Counted from the first letter of the stretch, positions 43,092 to 52,080 are shown. The stretch: 64,000 nucleotides of DNA from Catellatospora coxensis (GCF_016862635.1 NZ_BONI01000034.1:31044-95043), one strand, 5' to 3'. Program-made: numbers and translations. Notes: generated by a model from the letters alone, not told the origin.

Positions 43092-44000
43092 ATGATCTAC
43101 CAGCATCCGTTGGCGTACCTGCTCGGGATCGAGGGCCTCGCGCTCCTGCACGGGTGGGGCGGGGAGCACGACGAGGACTTCACGCGGCGGCGGCTGGCCG
43201 AGGTACGGGCCCTGCTGGCAAATCCGGCACTCACCACGCACGAGGGGGTGCTGGTCGGGCGGGGCGACACGCTCACCGGGTACCGGCAGTGGGCGGCGAG
43301 CTACGACGAGCCGCGCAACAGCCTGTTCGACATCGACGAGCCGGTCATGCACCGGCTCGTCGAGGCGCTGCCCGTCGGCGACGCCCTCGACGCGGCGTGC
43401 GGCACCGGCAGGCATGCGGAATACCTTGCCGGGCAGGGGTTCACCGTGATCGGCGTGGACAGCTCGCCGGAGATGCTCGAGCGGGCCCGCGCCCGGGTGC
43501 CGTCCGGCGAGTTCCGCCTGGGCGATCTGCGTGAGCTGCCGCTGCCCGACGACAGCGTCGACCTCGTCGTCTCCGGCCTCGCGCTGTCCCACTCGCCTTC
43601 GCTGGAGCCGGTGCTGGCCGAGTTCGCCCGGGTGCTGCGTCCGGGCGGGCACGCGGTGATCTCCGATGCGCACTGCGAGATCGGTTTCCGCGGCTCGATC
43701 CCGCACGCGCTCGGGCCGGCCGGCGAACCCGGTCTCGTCGCCACGTACCGGCACACGACCGGCGACTTCGTGCGCGCCGGGCTGGCCGCCGGGTTCCGGA
43801 TCCGGGCGTGCGAGGAGCCGCGCGGCTCGGGCGGTGACCAGCCGCCACCGCCGCCGCCGGTGCCGCTGGCAGAGGCGGATCCCGGCGACTGGGCCGGTTG
43901 GCCGTGGTCGCTCATCACGCTGCTGCCCGAGGCGGTACGGGCCGCGTGGGCGGTGCCGGCGGTCATCGTCTGCGACTTCGAACTCCCCGAGGACGCCTAA
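43092..44000 (+). CDS. Class I methyltransferase (type 11)
   Basis: A 302-residue protein. Residues ~1-75 are a helical N-terminal extension; the SAM fold starts with VGDALDAACGTGRHAEYLAG and continues with TVIGVDSSPEMLERARARVP, LRELPLPDDSVDLVVSGLAL and FARVLRPGGHAVISDAH. A Pro-rich loop (PPPPPPVP) lies near residue 260. The acceptor is unknown. TACGGT ends 6 nt before the ATG. Confidence 0.87.
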   Translation: MIYQHPLAYLLGIEGLALLHGWGGEHDEDFTRRRLAEVRALLANPALTTHEGVLVGRGDTLTGYRQWAASYDEPRNSLFDIDEPVMHRLVEALPVGDALDAACGTGRHAEYLAGQGFTVIGVDSSPEMLERARARVPSGEFRLGDLRELPLPDDSVDLVVSGLALSHSPSLEPVLAEFARVLRPGGHAVISDAHCEIGFRGSIPHALGPAGEPGLVATYRHTTGDFVRAGLAAGFRIRACEEPRGSGGDQPPPPPPVPLAEADPGDWAGWPWSLITLLPEAVRAAWAVPAVIVCDFELPEDA

Positions 44001-44004
44001 GAGG

Positions 44005-44424
44005 TCAACGGGCTCGGCACAGGACTTCGCGAAGCGTCGGTTCGCAGTCCCTGACGAACGCCTCGACTGCGGTTGCGTAGTCCAGGATCGCAGCCGCGGA
44101 GTCCGCCTCCCGCACGACGAGCGTCGGCCCGTCTGCCAGCACCATTCCGTCGCCCGTCGACAGGTCCGCCTCACCTTTGATGCTGTCGCCGACCCGCGTG
44201 AACGTCACGAATATGACGAGTTCCTCGCGGAGGCCGAGGTCGTCGGTTCCGTTGAATTCCGCCCATGCTTCGAGTGGTCGAGGCTCAGTCGTCCGATGAC
44301 CGGGCATGAACCACATTCCCTCGTTGCCTTGCCTCACGGTGGCGGCTGAGGTCTCGAACGCATGGTGCAGACGGCGCAGGCACTCCTGCCAGACGCTGAT
44401 CTCGATCACTGTGACGGGCCCCAT
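44005..44424 (-). CDS. Hypothetical protein
   Basis: A 139-residue protein that begins with a helix (WQECLRRLHHAFETSAATVR) and has a central strand pair (EELVIFVTFTRVGDSIKGEA) and a C-terminal helix ending VLCRAR. I do not recognise the family. It ends 4 nt from the convergent methyltransferase stop. CATCCT ends 6 nt before the ATG, fitting the leaderless pattern of its neighbours. Confidence 0.55.
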   Translation of the reverse strand: MGPVTVIEISVWQECLRRLHHAFETSAATVRQGNEGMWFMPGHRTTEPRPLEAWAEFNGTDDLGLREELVIFVTFTRVGDSIKGEADLSTGDGMVLADGPTLVVREADSAAAILDYATAVEAFVRDCEPTLREVLCRAR

Positions 44425-44542
44425 CTCCGAAGGATGCGTCCAGTCTCCACCTCGTCTTCAAGCCGGATGAACCCGCGCCCGTGCAGGCGCCACGGCGGTG
44501 TGCGGCTCGCCGCCGCCTGTACCGCGCGGCAGAATGGTCGGC

Positions 44543-45580
44543 ATGACCGACACCGCGACGGGTGCCAGCACCACCGATGAGCAGGGCCGCTACGTGATCC
44601 CCGGTGGGGAGTTCACCCGCGACCAGCGCTACATCGCGACCCGGATCACCGCCGACGGCAGGGACGGCTACCCGGTCGAGCCCGGCCGCTACCGGCTGGT
44701 CGTCAGCCGGGCCTGCCCGTGGGCGAGCCGGGCGGTGATCGTACGGCGGCTGCTCGGGCTGGAGCAGGCGCTGCCGATGGCGGTCGCCGGGCCGACGCAC
44801 GACGCGCGCAGCTGGACCTTCGACCTGGACCCGGACGGCCGGGACCCGGTGCTGGGCATCGAGCGGCTGCAGGACGCCTACTTCGCGCGGTTCCCCGGCT
44901 ACGAGCGCGGCATCACGGTGCCCGCGATCGTGGACGTGACCACGGGCAAGGTGGTGACCAACGACTACGCCCCGATGACGATCGACCTGTCGCTGGAGTG
45001 GACCGCCCACCACCGGCCGGGCGCGCCCGAGCTGTATCCGGCCGCGTTGCGGGCCGAGATCGACGAGATCAACGCGGTGGTGTTCAAGGACGTCAACAAC
45101 GGGGTGTACCAGTGCGGCTTCGCCGGGTCGCAGCGGGCGTACGAGGCGGCGTACCGGCGGCTGTTCGCGCGGCTCGACGCGCTGTCGGAGCGGCTGGCCA
45201 CGCGACGCTACCTGGTCGGTGACACGATCACCGAGGCCGACGTGCGACTGTTCACGACGCTGGTGCGCTTCGACGCGGTGTACCACGGGCATTTCAAGTG
45301 CAACCGGCAGAAGCTGGCCGAGATGCCGGTGCTGTGGGCGTACGCGCGGGATCTGTTCGCCACGCCGGGGTTCGGCGACACGGTTCACTTCGGGCACATC
45401 AAGTCGCACTACTACGAGGTGCACCGTGACATCAACCCGACCGGGGTGGTGCCCGCCGGGCCCGATCTGTCGGGCTGGCTCACCCCGCACGGGCGCGAGG
45501 AGCTGGGCGGCCGCCCGTTCGGCGACGGCACCCCGCCCGGCCCGGTCGCGCCCGACGAGACGGTGCCGGATTTCGGGTGA
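44543..45580 (+). CDS. Glutathionyl-hydroquinone-reductase-like GST (ECM4/YqjG type)
   Basis: A 345-residue omega/xi-class GST-like protein. The N-terminal thioredoxin-fold motif SRACPWASRAVIVRRLLGLE has the active Cys of the CPWA signature. The C-terminal helical domain includes EINAVVFKDVNNGVYQCGFA, YLVGDTITEADVRLFTTLVR and FKCNRQKLAEMPVLWAYARD, all typical. It reduces glutathionyl-hydroquinones in other bacteria; actinomycetes use mycothiol, so the physiological thiol may differ. CAGAAT ends 7 nt before the ATG. Confidence 0.93.
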   Translation: MTDTATGASTTDEQGRYVIPGGEFTRDQRYIATRITADGRDGYPVEPGRYRLVVSRACPWASRAVIVRRLLGLEQALPMAVAGPTHDARSWTFDLDPDGRDPVLGIERLQDAYFARFPGYERGITVPAIVDVTTGKVVTNDYAPMTIDLSLEWTAHHRPGAPELYPAALRAEIDEINAVVFKDVNNGVYQCGFAGSQRAYEAAYRRLFARLDALSERLATRRYLVGDTITEADVRLFTTLVRFDAVYHGHFKCNRQKLAEMPVLWAYARDLFATPGFGDTVHFGHIKSHYYEVHRDINPTGVVPAGPDLSGWLTPHGREELGGRPFGDGTPPGPVAPDETVPDFG

Positions 45581-45617
45581 GGCGGGCTCGAGCAGCACGC
45601 CGTGGCACACTCGCCGC

Positions 45618-46070
45618 GTGAAGATCGATCAGGCGGATGTGGGCGACGTGGCCGGCCTTGCCGGGTTGTTGTGGCTGGACACCGTCAAGGAGGAACCAGA
45701 AGGGCGGTCCGTCGAGGCGTTCGCCGCGGAACTCGCGCAGTGGTGGGCCGCCCATCGGGAGTCGCACCTGGCGTTCGTCGCCCGGGTCGGCGAACCGGAG
45801 ATCGTCGGCATGGCGTGGGTCGCGCTCCTGCCCCGCATCCCGAGGCCGGGCGCGACCAGCCGGATGTCCGCTGACATCCAGACCGTCTTCGTGCTGCCCG
45901 AGCAGCGCGGCCAGGGCATCGGCTCGGCGCTCGTGCAGGCCGCCGCGGAGCATGCGATCCGCCTCGGTGCCATCCGGGTGACGGTCCATTCCGGCCGCAG
46001 GGCGGTGCCGGTGTACGAGCGGCTGGGCTTCGAGTCGTCGCGGCAGCTTCTGCAGCTGCCACCGGACTAG
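45618..46070 (+). CDS. GNAT acetyltransferase
   Basis: A 150-residue protein with the Acetyltransf_1 motif: IQTVFVLPEQRGQGIGSALV is the acetyl-CoA loop (Q/RxxGxG/A), followed by AAAEHAIRLGAIRVTVHSGR and VPVYERLGFESS. The acceptor is unknown. CACACT ends 6 nt before the GTG. Confidence 0.88.
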   Translation: MKIDQADVGDVAGLAGLLWLDTVKEEPEGRSVEAFAAELAQWWAAHRESHLAFVARVGEPEIVGMAWVALLPRIPRPGATSRMSADIQTVFVLPEQRGQGIGSALVQAAAEHAIRLGAIRVTVHSGRRAVPVYERLGFESSRQLLQLPPD

Positions 46071-46130
46071 GAACATGGCGGAGGGTGGTCATGCGCTTGT
46101 GGGACGTTCCCGGCCCGTTCGCACCATCGA

Positions 46131-46355
46131 TCACCTGAGCCGTTTCGCGCACTCCTCGGCGATGAATGCCTGCAGGTCCTGGCCCATGGACGCGGTCGCC
46201 GTCCCGGCGTTGTCCAGCCAGGCGCGCTGCCCGTCGGTGAGGGTGATCAAAAGGTCCTCGCCGACCATGCCCGTGTCCAGCGCCGCGCACCACTCGTCGC
46301 GGTCCTCACCCGACAACCCGTCGTTCCACCATGAAGACATGCTCTGCTCGTCCAT
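46131..46355 (-). CDS. Small hypothetical protein
   Basis: A 74-residue acidic protein (DEQSMSSWWNDGLSGEDRDE, WCAALDTGMVGEDLLITLTD) of unknown function. ATG 46355 is chosen because TAACGT ends 7 nt upstream and the more upstream in-frame sequence is Pro/Arg-rich shadow. It is convergent with the GNAT gene. Confidence 0.55.
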   Translation of the reverse strand: MDEQSMSSWWNDGLSGEDRDEWCAALDTGMVGEDLLITLTDGQRAWLDNAGTATASMGQDLQAFIAEECAKRLR

Positions 46356-46445
46356 GGTCTCGACGTTACGACGTGACCGGGGGCACGCGGCCGGAAACGC
46401 GTGACCACCCGGGTAGCTGATCGGCGTGTCCGGCGGCACGGCCGG

Positions 46446-47300
46446 TCACACCGCGGCGAGCACCGCGGGGATCTCGTCGGCGATCTCCCGGGCCAGGAAG
46501 CCGATCCGCCCGAACCGGGGTGCCAGCCGCTGGGCGCTGCCGGCGTGCGCGTACGCCGCCCAGCAGGCGGCCTGTGCGGGTTGCGCGCCCCGGCACAGCA
46601 GGCCGGTGACGACGCCGGCGCGTACGTCGCCGCTGCCGGAGGTGCCCAGGCCGCTGCCGCCGGTCTGCTCCCACCAGGTCCGGCCGTCCGGTTCGGCGAT
46701 GCGCCCGAACAGCGACACCACGGCGCGGTAGCGCTGCGCGATGCGTACCGCGACATCCGTCAGGTCTTCGTCGAGGTCGCCGCCGAGCAGGTAGCGGGCT
46801 TCGTCGATGTTGGGGGTGAGCACGTAGGAGCCGGGCCGGTCGGCGGTGAGCGACGGGTCCTTGCTGAGTGCCCCGAGGGCGTAGGCGTCCAGTACGACGG
46901 TGGTTTCGGGCCTGGTGGCCGCGAGCACGTGGCGCAGCAGGGCCGCGGCGTGGTCGATGTCGCCGAGGCCGGGTCCGATGGCGACGGCCGACGCCTGCCC
47001 GGCCAGCTCGGCGAGCCGGTCGGGCAGGACCTGGCCGGGCTCGGGCAGGTCGAGGACCAGCGCTTCGGGCACCTGGATGCTGAGCGCGGTGGCCGTCGAC
47101 TCCTCGACGGCGAGCTGGAGCACGCCGGCCCCGGCGCGCAGCGCGGCGACTCCGGCGAGCAGGACCGCGCCGGGGGTGTGCCGCGAGCCGCCGACGATCA
47201 GGGCGGTGCCGCGGCTGTCCTTGGCTCCGGCGACCTCGGGCAGCGGCCAGTCGCGCAGCAGTTGGACGGTGACGATGGCGGGTTCAGACCGGCTCGGCAC
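46446..47300 (-). CDS. nnrD: ADP-dependent NAD(P)H-hydrate dehydratase
   Basis: A 284-residue YjeF C-terminal/ribokinase-like enzyme that repairs hydrated NAD(P)H. Markers: LLRDWPLPEVAGAKDSRGTA, LIVGGSRHTPGAVLLAGVAA, LRAGAGVLQLAVEE, VAIGPGLGD, VLTPNIDEARYLLG and the catalytic GTSGSGDVRAG loop. The epimerase half is not fused, so it must be encoded elsewhere if present. Its GTG start lies inside the end of the upstream phosphatase gene (17-nt overlap). Confidence 0.92.
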   Translation of the reverse strand: MPSRSEPAIVTVQLLRDWPLPEVAGAKDSRGTALIVGGSRHTPGAVLLAGVAALRAGAGVLQLAVEESTATALSIQVPEALVLDLPEPGQVLPDRLAELAGQASAVAIGPGLGDIDHAAALLRHVLAATRPETTVVLDAYALGALSKDPSLTADRPGSYVLTPNIDEARYLLGGDLDEDLTDVAVRIAQRYRAVVSLFGRIAEPDGRTWWEQTGGSGLGTSGSGDVRAGVVTGLLCRGAQPAQAACWAAYAHAGSAQRLAPRFGRIGFLAREIADEIPAVLAAV

Positions 47301-48006
47301 GCAGGCCCTCCTCGCGGGTCGGGGTGGTGTCGCGGGCGCGCAGGTGGGCGACGTCGTTGAACAGCTGCGGGGTGAGGCGGCCGTCGCCGTCCCGGGCCCA
47401 TAGGCTGATGGAGGTGTTGACGATCGCCTCGGCGCGGCTGAGGTCGAGCAGGCGCTGCTCGTCGAGGTCTTCGACGAGGTAGCGGATGATCTGTACGACG
47501 ACGTCGTGGGTGACCAGCAGGACGCGCCGGCCGTCGTGGTCGCGGCGCAGGTCGGACAGCAGCATGCGGATGCGCAGGGCGACGTCGGCCCAGGACTCGC
47601 CGCCGGGTGGGCGGTAGTAGAACTTGCCGAGGCGCTGGCGGCGATCGGCCTCGGTGGGGTGCAGTTCCTGTACGCCGCGGGCGGTGAGCAGGTCGAGGAT
47701 GCCGAGTTCCCGGTCGCGCAGCCGTTCGTCGCAGGTCAGGCGCAAGTCGAGTCCGTCGGTCATGGCTTTGGCCGTGTCGAGGGTGCGCAGGTAGGGCGAG
47801 ACGAGCACCAGGTCGGGTCTGGGCTGGCCGGCCAGCCAGCCGCGGGTGGCGGCCGCCTGTTCGCGGCCCAGGTCCGACAGGGGCACGTCGGGGTCGCGCG
47901 GGGCGAGGTCCAGGCGCTGGGCCCCGGAGCCTTCGGCGAGCACAGCGGCGACGTTGCCGATGCTCTCGGCGTGGCGTACGGCGCCCAGCCATTCCAGTTC
48001 GCCCAT
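47284..48006 (-). CDS. Histidine phosphatase superfamily protein
   Basis: A 240-residue phosphoglycerate-mutase-like protein. The phospho-His is in GAVRHAESIGN, the second catalytic His in LLVTHDVVVQIIRYL, with SPYLRTLDTA and RDRELGILDLL also matching. It would remove phosphate from a small metabolite or sugar phosphate; the substrate is not known. It is co-transcribed with nnrD by a 17-nt overlap. Confidence 0.88.
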   Translation of the reverse strand: MGELEWLGAVRHAESIGNVAAVLAEGSGAQRLDLAPRDPDVPLSDLGREQAAATRGWLAGQPRPDLVLVSPYLRTLDTAKAMTDGLDLRLTCDERLRDRELGILDLLTARGVQELHPTEADRRQRLGKFYYRPPGGESWADVALRIRMLLSDLRRDHDGRRVLLVTHDVVVQIIRYLVEDLDEQRLLDLSRAEAIVNTSISLWARDGDGRLTPQLFNDVAHLRARDTTPTREEGLRAEPV

Positions 48007-48077
48007 GTCTCCCCTTGGCCACTGATGAGGTCACTGAGTTACCCGTCCGCCCGCCGTTGACACGTCCCACGCAAGGT

Positions 48078-48132
48078 GATCATGAAGTTATGTCCGGGAC
48101 ACGCCGTTGAGCCGTGCCATAAGTTCATGATC
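48078..48132. repeat. Inverted repeat, possible mobile or intergenic element
   Basis: GATCATGAAGTTATG (48078-48092) and CATAAGTTCATGATC (48118-48132) pair with one mismatch around a 25-nt loop. The arms are AT-rich for this genome. The element lies exactly where the SDR gene loses homology, so insertion or rearrangement at this site is likely. Confidence 0.65.
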
Positions 48133-48407
48133 GACGCGGGTGGGTCAGGGGAGGATGGAGTCGGTGTGTTAGGCATCGCGTCGAGCATGGCTGCCGCGCC
48201 GTCGGCGGTGGCCAGGTCGGCGGCGACCCCGGTGACCGGCGCGTCCGGCACGGCGGATCGCAGCCGGGCCGCCGCCTCTTCGGTCGACGCGCCGCGGCCG
48301 TTGACGACGACGTGCGCACCGCAGCGGGCCAGGCCTTCGGCGATGGCGTATCCGATGCCCTGGGTGGAGCCGGAGACGAGCGCCGTGCGCCCGGACAGGT
48401 CGATCAT
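48133..48407 (-). pseudogene. Short-chain dehydrogenase, N-terminal fragment
   Basis: From ATG 48407 the frame reads a normal SDR Rossmann start: MIDLSGRTALVSGSTQGIGY, then AHVVVNGRGASTEEAAARL and GVAADLATADGAAAMLDAM. Homology stops after ~82 residues, just before an inverted repeat, where a full SDR has ~245 residues with NNAG and YxxxK motifs. Those are absent, so the cofactor-binding half alone remains and catalysis is impossible. Confidence 0.88.
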
Positions 48408-48467
48408 CACCGGTCCATCATCCCAGCGAAGCGACACGATCCGGGCTCATCCGGGCACAGTGCGGGC

Positions 48468-49913
48468 TCAGGCGTCGGCGGCGCCGCGCTGCTCGGCCGG
48501 GGACAGCCCGACGCCGGGGTAGGGGCGTTCCAGGCGCTGCTGCTCACGCAGGTGCTCGGGGGCGAGCCAGCGGGCCAGGTGGTATCCGGCGATGGTGACG
48601 ATCGTGCCCAGCGCGATCCCGCTGAGCTGGAACGTCGGGCTGAACACCAGCGAGGTGTCGCCGATCGCGATGATGATGCCCGCGGCCAGCGGGACGAGGT
48701 TGATCGGGTTGCCGAAGTCGACGCCGTTCTCCTTCCAGATCTTCGCGCCGAGCAGGCCGATCATGCCGTACAGGACGACGGTGATGCCGCCGAGCACACC
48801 GCCCGGGGTGGCCGAGATGATCGCGCCGAACTTCGGCGAGAAGCCGAACAGGATCGCCACGATCGCCGCGATGAAGTACGCCGCCGTCGAGTAGATCCGG
48901 GTCGCCGCCATCACCCCGATGTTCTCCGCGTACGTGGTGGTCGGCGAGCCGCCGACGGAGCTGGCCAGCATGGTCGCGACGCCGTCGGCGCCGATGGCCT
49001 TGCCCATGACCGGGTTGAGGTCGCGGCCGGTCATCTCGGCGACCGCCTTGACGTGCCCGGCGTTCTCGGCGATCAGCGCGACGACCGCGGGCAGCACCAG
49101 CAGGATGAACGCGAACGAGAACGCCGGGGTGTGCCAGCCGGCGACCTCGTTGCCGTCGGCGCCGGTGGTGGTGTGCGGCGGGAAGCCGACCCAGGGCGCG
49201 GCGGCGACCCCGGACCAGTCGACGCGGTCGTGGCTGGTCGGCCCGCTCGCGCCGGGCAGCACCGAGGTGATCGGACCGGCGACGCGGTCGAGCAGCCAGG
49301 ACAGCAGGTATCCGAAGATCAGCCCGAGGAAGATGGCGATACGGCCGACGAAGCCGCGGGCGGCGACCGCGACCACGATGACGAACACCATGGTCACCAG
49401 GGCCACCCACTGGTCCTGCGGCCAGTACACCGACGCCACGACCGGGGCGAGGTTGAAGCCGATCAGCATGACCACCGCGCCGGTGACGACCGGGGGCAGC
49501 ACGGCGTGCAGCACCCGGAAGCCGAGCAGGTGGATGAGCAGGCCGACCAGCGCCAGCACCAGGCCGGCGACCAGGATCGCGCCGGTGACCTGTGCGGAGT
49601 CGCCGCCCTGGGCCCGGATCGCGGCGACGGCGCTGACGAACGACGCCGACGTGCCCAGGTAGCTGGGTACGACACCCTTGACGATGAGCAGGAAGCAGAT
49701 GGTCGCGACGCCGCTCATCATGATGGCCAGCTGCGGGTTGAGGCCCATGACGATCGGGAAGACGAACGTCGCCCCGAACATGGCCACCACATGCTGCGCG
49801 CCCAGTCCGGCCATGCGCGGCCAGGACAGCCGCTCGTCGGGCGCGACGACCTGGCCGGGCGGCGGGGTCCTGCCCCCGTAGACCTCACGCCATCCGAACA
49901 CCGGCCACCTCAC
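48468..49913 (-). CDS. NCS2 family uracil/xanthine permease
   Basis: A 481-residue membrane transporter with 12 or more hydrophobic segments. Family marks: GLGAQHVVAMFGATFVFPIV, PSYLGTSASFVSAVAAI, the AENAGHVKAVAEMTGRDLN signature and SPTTTYAENIGVMAATRIYS. It imports nucleobases with protons. The uracil versus xanthine preference cannot be resolved. It starts at GTG 49913 and is transcribed alone, following the palindrome at 50076-50121. Confidence 0.92.
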   Translation of the reverse strand: MRWPVFGWREVYGGRTPPPGQVVAPDERLSWPRMAGLGAQHVVAMFGATFVFPIVMGLNPQLAIMMSGVATICFLLIVKGVVPSYLGTSASFVSAVAAIRAQGGDSAQVTGAILVAGLVLALVGLLIHLLGFRVLHAVLPPVVTGAVVMLIGFNLAPVVASVYWPQDQWVALVTMVFVIVVAVAARGFVGRIAIFLGLIFGYLLSWLLDRVAGPITSVLPGASGPTSHDRVDWSGVAAAPWVGFPPHTTTGADGNEVAGWHTPAFSFAFILLVLPAVVALIAENAGHVKAVAEMTGRDLNPVMGKAIGADGVATMLASSVGGSPTTTYAENIGVMAATRIYSTAAYFIAAIVAILFGFSPKFGAIISATPGGVLGGITVVLYGMIGLLGAKIWKENGVDFGNPINLVPLAAGIIIAIGDTSLVFSPTFQLSGIALGTIVTIAGYHLARWLAPEHLREQQRLERPYPGVGLSPAEQRGAADA

Positions 49914-50075
49914 GCCCCGCTCGCGCCCAGAACCACCCGCCGACCGCCTACCCGGCGCAACGGACTGCTCACAGGATGCACCGCGCGAAGGCCGGCGGCG
50001 GACGGGCCACGCCGTGCCGGTCGCCGATCGGCCCCGGGATCACGGTCCGTCCCCGGCCCACGGGGCCACCTCGGC

Positions 50076-50121
50076 CGGGTACATCTTTTTTGATGTGGCC
50101 ACATCAAAAAAGATGTACCCG
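50076..50121. repeat. 46-bp perfect palindrome with A6/T6 tracts
   Basis: The 23-nt left half (CGGGTACATC, six T, GATGTGG) is the exact reverse complement of the right half, with no loop; the centre is GG/CC at 50098/50099. It lies 48 nt downstream of the GGDEF-EAL gene's stop and ~160 nt upstream of the permease start. It may be a terminator of the EAL gene, but the T tract is inside the stem and not after it. The rest of the 49914-50168 interval shows nothing else. Confidence 0.8.
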
Positions 50122-50168
50122 CGCACGGAGACACCTCGCCGAACGGGCGGCTCGCACCCCAGCGGCTC

Positions 50169-51911
50169 TCAGGCGCGCCCGCGGGCCGGGCGCGGAAGCT
50201 CGGCGGCCTCCCCGGACAGCATCCTGGTCAGCACCGTCAGCGGCATCGGGTGGGCGAGGTGGTAGCCCTGGGCGTTGACGACGCCGAGGCGGGCCAGTTC
50301 GGACAGCTGTGCGGCGTTCTCGACACCTTCGGCGGTGACCCGCAGCCCGAGGCCGTGCGCGAGGTCCGTGAGCAGCTTGACGACCGCGTGGTCGCGCGGG
50401 TTGTGCAGCATCCCGGCGACGAACGCCCGATCGATCTTGATCCCGTGGATGGCCAGCGTGGACAGGTAGCGCAGGTTCGTCGAGCCCGCGCCCATGTCGT
50501 CGAGGGTCAGCCAGACCCCGAGCGCGATCAGCCGTTCCAGGCGCGGCCCGGCGTCGGCGAGGGTCTGCAGGTCGGCCTCCTCGGGCAGCTCCAGGCGCAG
50601 CCGGGACGCGGGCAGGCCGGTCTCGGCCAGCGTCTGCACGACCATCTCGTCGAAGGGCCCGGCCAGGGTCGGCGCGGACAGGTTCACGTTGACCCAGCTC
50701 GGCGACCGCTCCCCCAGCTCCGCGTCCATCGCGACCAGGTCCGCGCACGCCCGGTGCAGCACCCAGCGGTCGAGTGCGGGCAGGTGCCCGGCGCGGCGCG
50801 CCCCGGGCAGGAACCGGCCCGGCGGCAGCAGGCCCAAGGTCGGGTGCTGCCAGCGCACCAGCGCCTCCACCGAGGCCACCGAGCGGTCGCTGACCCGTAC
50901 GATCGGCTGGTAGAACAGCCGCAGCTCGCCGTGCTCGACGGCCTGCGCGACGGTCCGGTCGACGAGTTCGACGTCGCCGGCCAGCCCGGCTTCCACGCCG
51001 ACGGCCAGCTCGACCTGGTTGCCGCCGGCCTGCTTGGCCCGGTACATGGCCATGTCCGCCTCGCTGGCCAGCGTCTGCGGGTCGGAGCGGTTGCCGGAAA
51101 CGGCCACCCCGATGCTGGCGTAGGGATGCAGCGCCGGGTCGTGGCGACCGTCGCGCGCGGCGATCGCCAGCAGGCACCGCCGGCCGAGTTCGAGTGCCGC
51201 CTCCTCGGCGCAGACGTCGCGCCGCACCCGGGCGAGCACGGCGAACTCGTCGCCGCCGAGCCGGGCCGCGATCTCGCCCGGTCGCAGCGCGTCGCGCAGC
51301 TGGTGGGCCACCAGGGTGAGCACCGAGTCGCCGGCCTGGTGGCCGTGCGAGTCGTTGATGCGCTTCATGCCGTCGATGTCGACGAACGCGACGGCGACCC
51401 GGTCGCCGTCGCCGCCGGCGTCCGCACAAGCGGCGGCGAGCAGGTCGAGGAAGTGCGAGCGGTTGGCCAGCCCGGTGAGGTCGTCGCGGACGGCCCGGTC
51501 GGCGAACTGGGTGGCGAGCGCGTCGAACAGGTGCGCGGCGGACACGGTGCCCACCCGGTGCGCGTCGAGGTCGACGATCAGGTCGTCGTAGCGGTGCTCG
51601 GCGGGCCGGGTGCGCAGCAGGTGCGAGGCGGCCGCGACGGTCGTGGCGCCGGGCAGGAACAGCGGCTTCCAGTCCGCGACCGCGGAAACCGGGCGTTGCC
51701 GCCACAACAGGCGTCCGTAGCCGAAAGGCCCCGACATGGCCTGGTCGAACCGTCCGCGCATGATCAGGCCCAGCCGGTCGCCGTCGGCCACGATCACGGC
51801 CATGAGGTCGCTGCGCGACCGGAACGTCGCCTCCAGCGACTCGCAGGGCGTGTCCGCGTCCACGACCAGCGCAGGACGCGCCAAGGTCCCGATGTTCCCC
51901 GTGACCGTCAT
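50169..51911 (-). CDS. GGDEF-EAL cyclic di-GMP turnover protein
   Basis: A 580-residue protein. Residues ~1-140 look like paired CBS-type sensor repeats, ~150-310 are GGDEF (DDLTGLANRSHFLDLLA, LGGDEFAV intact), ~325-565 are EAL (VEALVRWQHPTLGLLPPGRF). EAL key residues: the EAL Glu and the Asn of VNVNLSAP are present, the next motif is LELPEEA and not ELTES, LTLDDMGAGSTNLRYL keeps both Asp, IKIDRAF keeps Lys, and AEGVEN keeps Glu. Both activities are therefore plausible. The ribosome site GGGAGGTGA precedes the ATG. Confidence 0.92.
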   Translation of the reverse strand: MTVTGNIGTLARPALVVDADTPCESLEATFRSRSDLMAVIVADGDRLGLIMRGRFDQAMSGPFGYGRLLWRQRPVSAVADWKPLFLPGATTVAAASHLLRTRPAEHRYDDLIVDLDAHRVGTVSAAHLFDALATQFADRAVRDDLTGLANRSHFLDLLAAACADAGGDGDRVAVAFVDIDGMKRINDSHGHQAGDSVLTLVAHQLRDALRPGEIAARLGGDEFAVLARVRRDVCAEEAALELGRRCLLAIAARDGRHDPALHPYASIGVAVSGNRSDPQTLASEADMAMYRAKQAGGNQVELAVGVEAGLAGDVELVDRTVAQAVEHGELRLFYQPIVRVSDRSVASVEALVRWQHPTLGLLPPGRFLPGARRAGHLPALDRWVLHRACADLVAMDAELGERSPSWVNVNLSAPTLAGPFDEMVVQTLAETGLPASRLRLELPEEADLQTLADAGPRLERLIALGVWLTLDDMGAGSTNLRYLSTLAIHGIKIDRAFVAGMLHNPRDHAVVKLLTDLAHGLGLRVTAEGVENAAQLSELARLGVVNAQGYHLAHPMPLTVLTRMLSGEAAELPRPARGRA

Positions 51912-52044
51912 CCGTCACCTCCCTGTGTCCGGACAGTCCCTCCCGAAGGTAGTCACGACCAGGCCGAACATCCAGGTCCATCGGTGTTGTTCCCAGCCGC
52001 CCCCGCCCGGAGTGCAGCCGGTCACGGTACGGCCCCGGACGCGG

Positions 52045-52080
52045 GAAGGCCGACCCGGCACAGCGGCCGGGTCGGCCTTC
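52045..52080 (-). terminator. Terminator of the discoidin/beta-helix gene
   Basis: A perfect 15-bp stem (52045-52059 with 52066-52080) and 6-nt loop lie ~30 nt past the stop at 52111 on the minus strand. Confidence 0.75.
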
